DNA of 22,773 nt from WS-7 sp035635575 (GTDB lineage Bacteria; Eisenbacteria; RBG-16-71-46; SZUA-252): contig DASQAV010000087.1 of NCBI GenBank assembly GCA_035635575.1, positions 1 to 22,773 on the forward strand, written 5' to 3'. The translations under genes were made by a program, and so were the position numbers. The notes beneath the pieces were generated by a model. The model was not told the DNA's origin and did not search any database. It saw nothing but the letters and a program-made list of their open reading frames with translations. The stretch's first letter is position 1. The number at the start of each line of letters is the position of its first letter. Positions 22,258 to 22,773 of this stretch are shown piece by piece.

Positions 22258-22773
22258 CTACTCCACCGCCGAAGCACGGCGCTCCGCCTGGATCAGCGCG
22301 TCCCCGATGGCCAGGAAGGACTCGGCCCGAAGCGAGGCTCCGCCCACGAGAAACCCATCCACCTCCGGGAGCGCCGCGAGGCCGGCCGCGTTCTTGGGAT
22401 CCACGCTTCCTCCATAGAGGACCGGCGGATGTCCGGCCGCGCTCCCCCGGCCCATCCGGTTCAGCTCCTCGAGCACCCAGCCGTGAGCCTCCGCGACTTC
22501 GTCGACCGTCGCGACGACCCCGGTCCCGATGGCCCACACCGGCTCGTACGCCACCCAGAGCGGCGCCCTGGGCGGAATTCCCTCCAGCGCGCGGCCCAGC
22601 TGCCGGCTCAGGACGTCGCGCGTCTCCCTTCGCTCCCGCTCCGCGAGGGTCTCGCCGATGCAGAGCAACGGCAGGAGCCCGGCGCGCAGCACGCCCTTCA
22701 TCTTGCCGTGCACGGTGGCGTCGTTCTCGCAGAAGAGCCTTCTCCGCTCGGAATGTCCCACCAGCGCCAGCTC
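22258..22773 (-). CDS. tpiA: Triosephosphate isomerase (5' part outside window)
   Basis: The C-terminal 171 residues of TIM are visible; the gene enters from the window end. ELALVGHSERR at the visible start, AYEPVWAIGTG with the catalytic Glu, and the phosphate-gripper YGGSV and DGFLVGGASL are all canonical. It interconverts DHAP and glyceraldehyde-3-phosphate in glycolysis and gluconeogenesis. The catalytic His lies in or just before the missing part. The order tpiA-secG-tRNA-Leu is common in bacteria. About 100 bp follow it before secG and carry the secG promoter. Confidence 0.97.
   Translation of the reverse strand, partial: ELALVGHSERRRLFCENDATVHGKMKGVLRAGLLPLLCIGETLAERERRETRDVLSRQLGRALEGIPPRAPLWVAYEPVWAIGTGVVATVDEVAEAHGWVLEELNRMGRGSAAGHPPVLYGGSVDPKNAAGLAALPEVDGFLVGGASLRAESFLAIGDALIQAERRASAVE

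Overview
The window is a dense, high-GC bacterial core-genome segment with no mobile element, CRISPR array or rRNA. It encodes both enzymes of ADP-heptose activation (an LPS precursor, implying an outer membrane), DXR of the MEP isoprenoid pathway, and a BshB1-type bacillithiol deacetylase. This mix suggests a Gram-negative-type lineage outside the best-studied proteobacteria. An Eisenbacteria-like or other FCB-adjacent phylum is my guess; the sequence does not prove it. No gene-free stretch reaches 300 bases. The longest, about 197 bp at 7987-8183, holds a long hairpin and the rplM promoter.

Region 1 (1-8050, all minus strand). Read 5'->3' on the minus strand the order is rplM, rpsI, rpsB, tsf, pyrH, frr, a terminator-like hairpin, uppS, cdsA, dxr, hldE kinase and hldE adenylyltransferase. 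This joins the classic translation cluster to isoprenoid and lipid-carrier synthesis, CDP-diacylglycerol synthesis and heptose activation. The cdsA-dxr-hldE1-hldE2 junctions are all 4-bp ATGA overlaps.

Region 2 (8184-13263, minus). A recJ-rsh-dtd-maf operon (ssDNA exonuclease, bifunctional (p)ppGpp enzyme, D-aminoacyl-tRNA deacylase, Maf pyrophosphatase) runs from a TTGACA-type promoter. Its junctions are 2 bp, a GTGA overlap and 6 bp. Between maf and rplM lies a 78-bp imperfect inverted repeat whose edge forms the -35 box of the rplM promoter.

Region 3 (13295-16193). An atypical SDR oxidoreductase (minus) diverges from a plus-strand trio: an unrecognised 112-aa protein, class II fructose-1,6-bisphosphatase (glpX) and bshB1. 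The two divergent promoters have overlapping -10 boxes.

Region 4 (16183-21111, minus). The order is SAM methyltransferase, NAD-dependent sugar epimerase, split transketolase (N and C halves) and a secreted DUF1028-TPR protein. The transketolase can supply sedoheptulose-7-phosphate, the starting point of the heptose pathway whose later enzymes are in region 1.

Region 5 (21147-22773). A small plus-strand zinc-ribbon gene is followed on the minus strand by tpiA (5' part outside the window), secG with its own promoter, and tRNA-Leu(GAG) with an intrinsic terminator. The secG-tRNA-Leu order matches E. coli secG-leuU.
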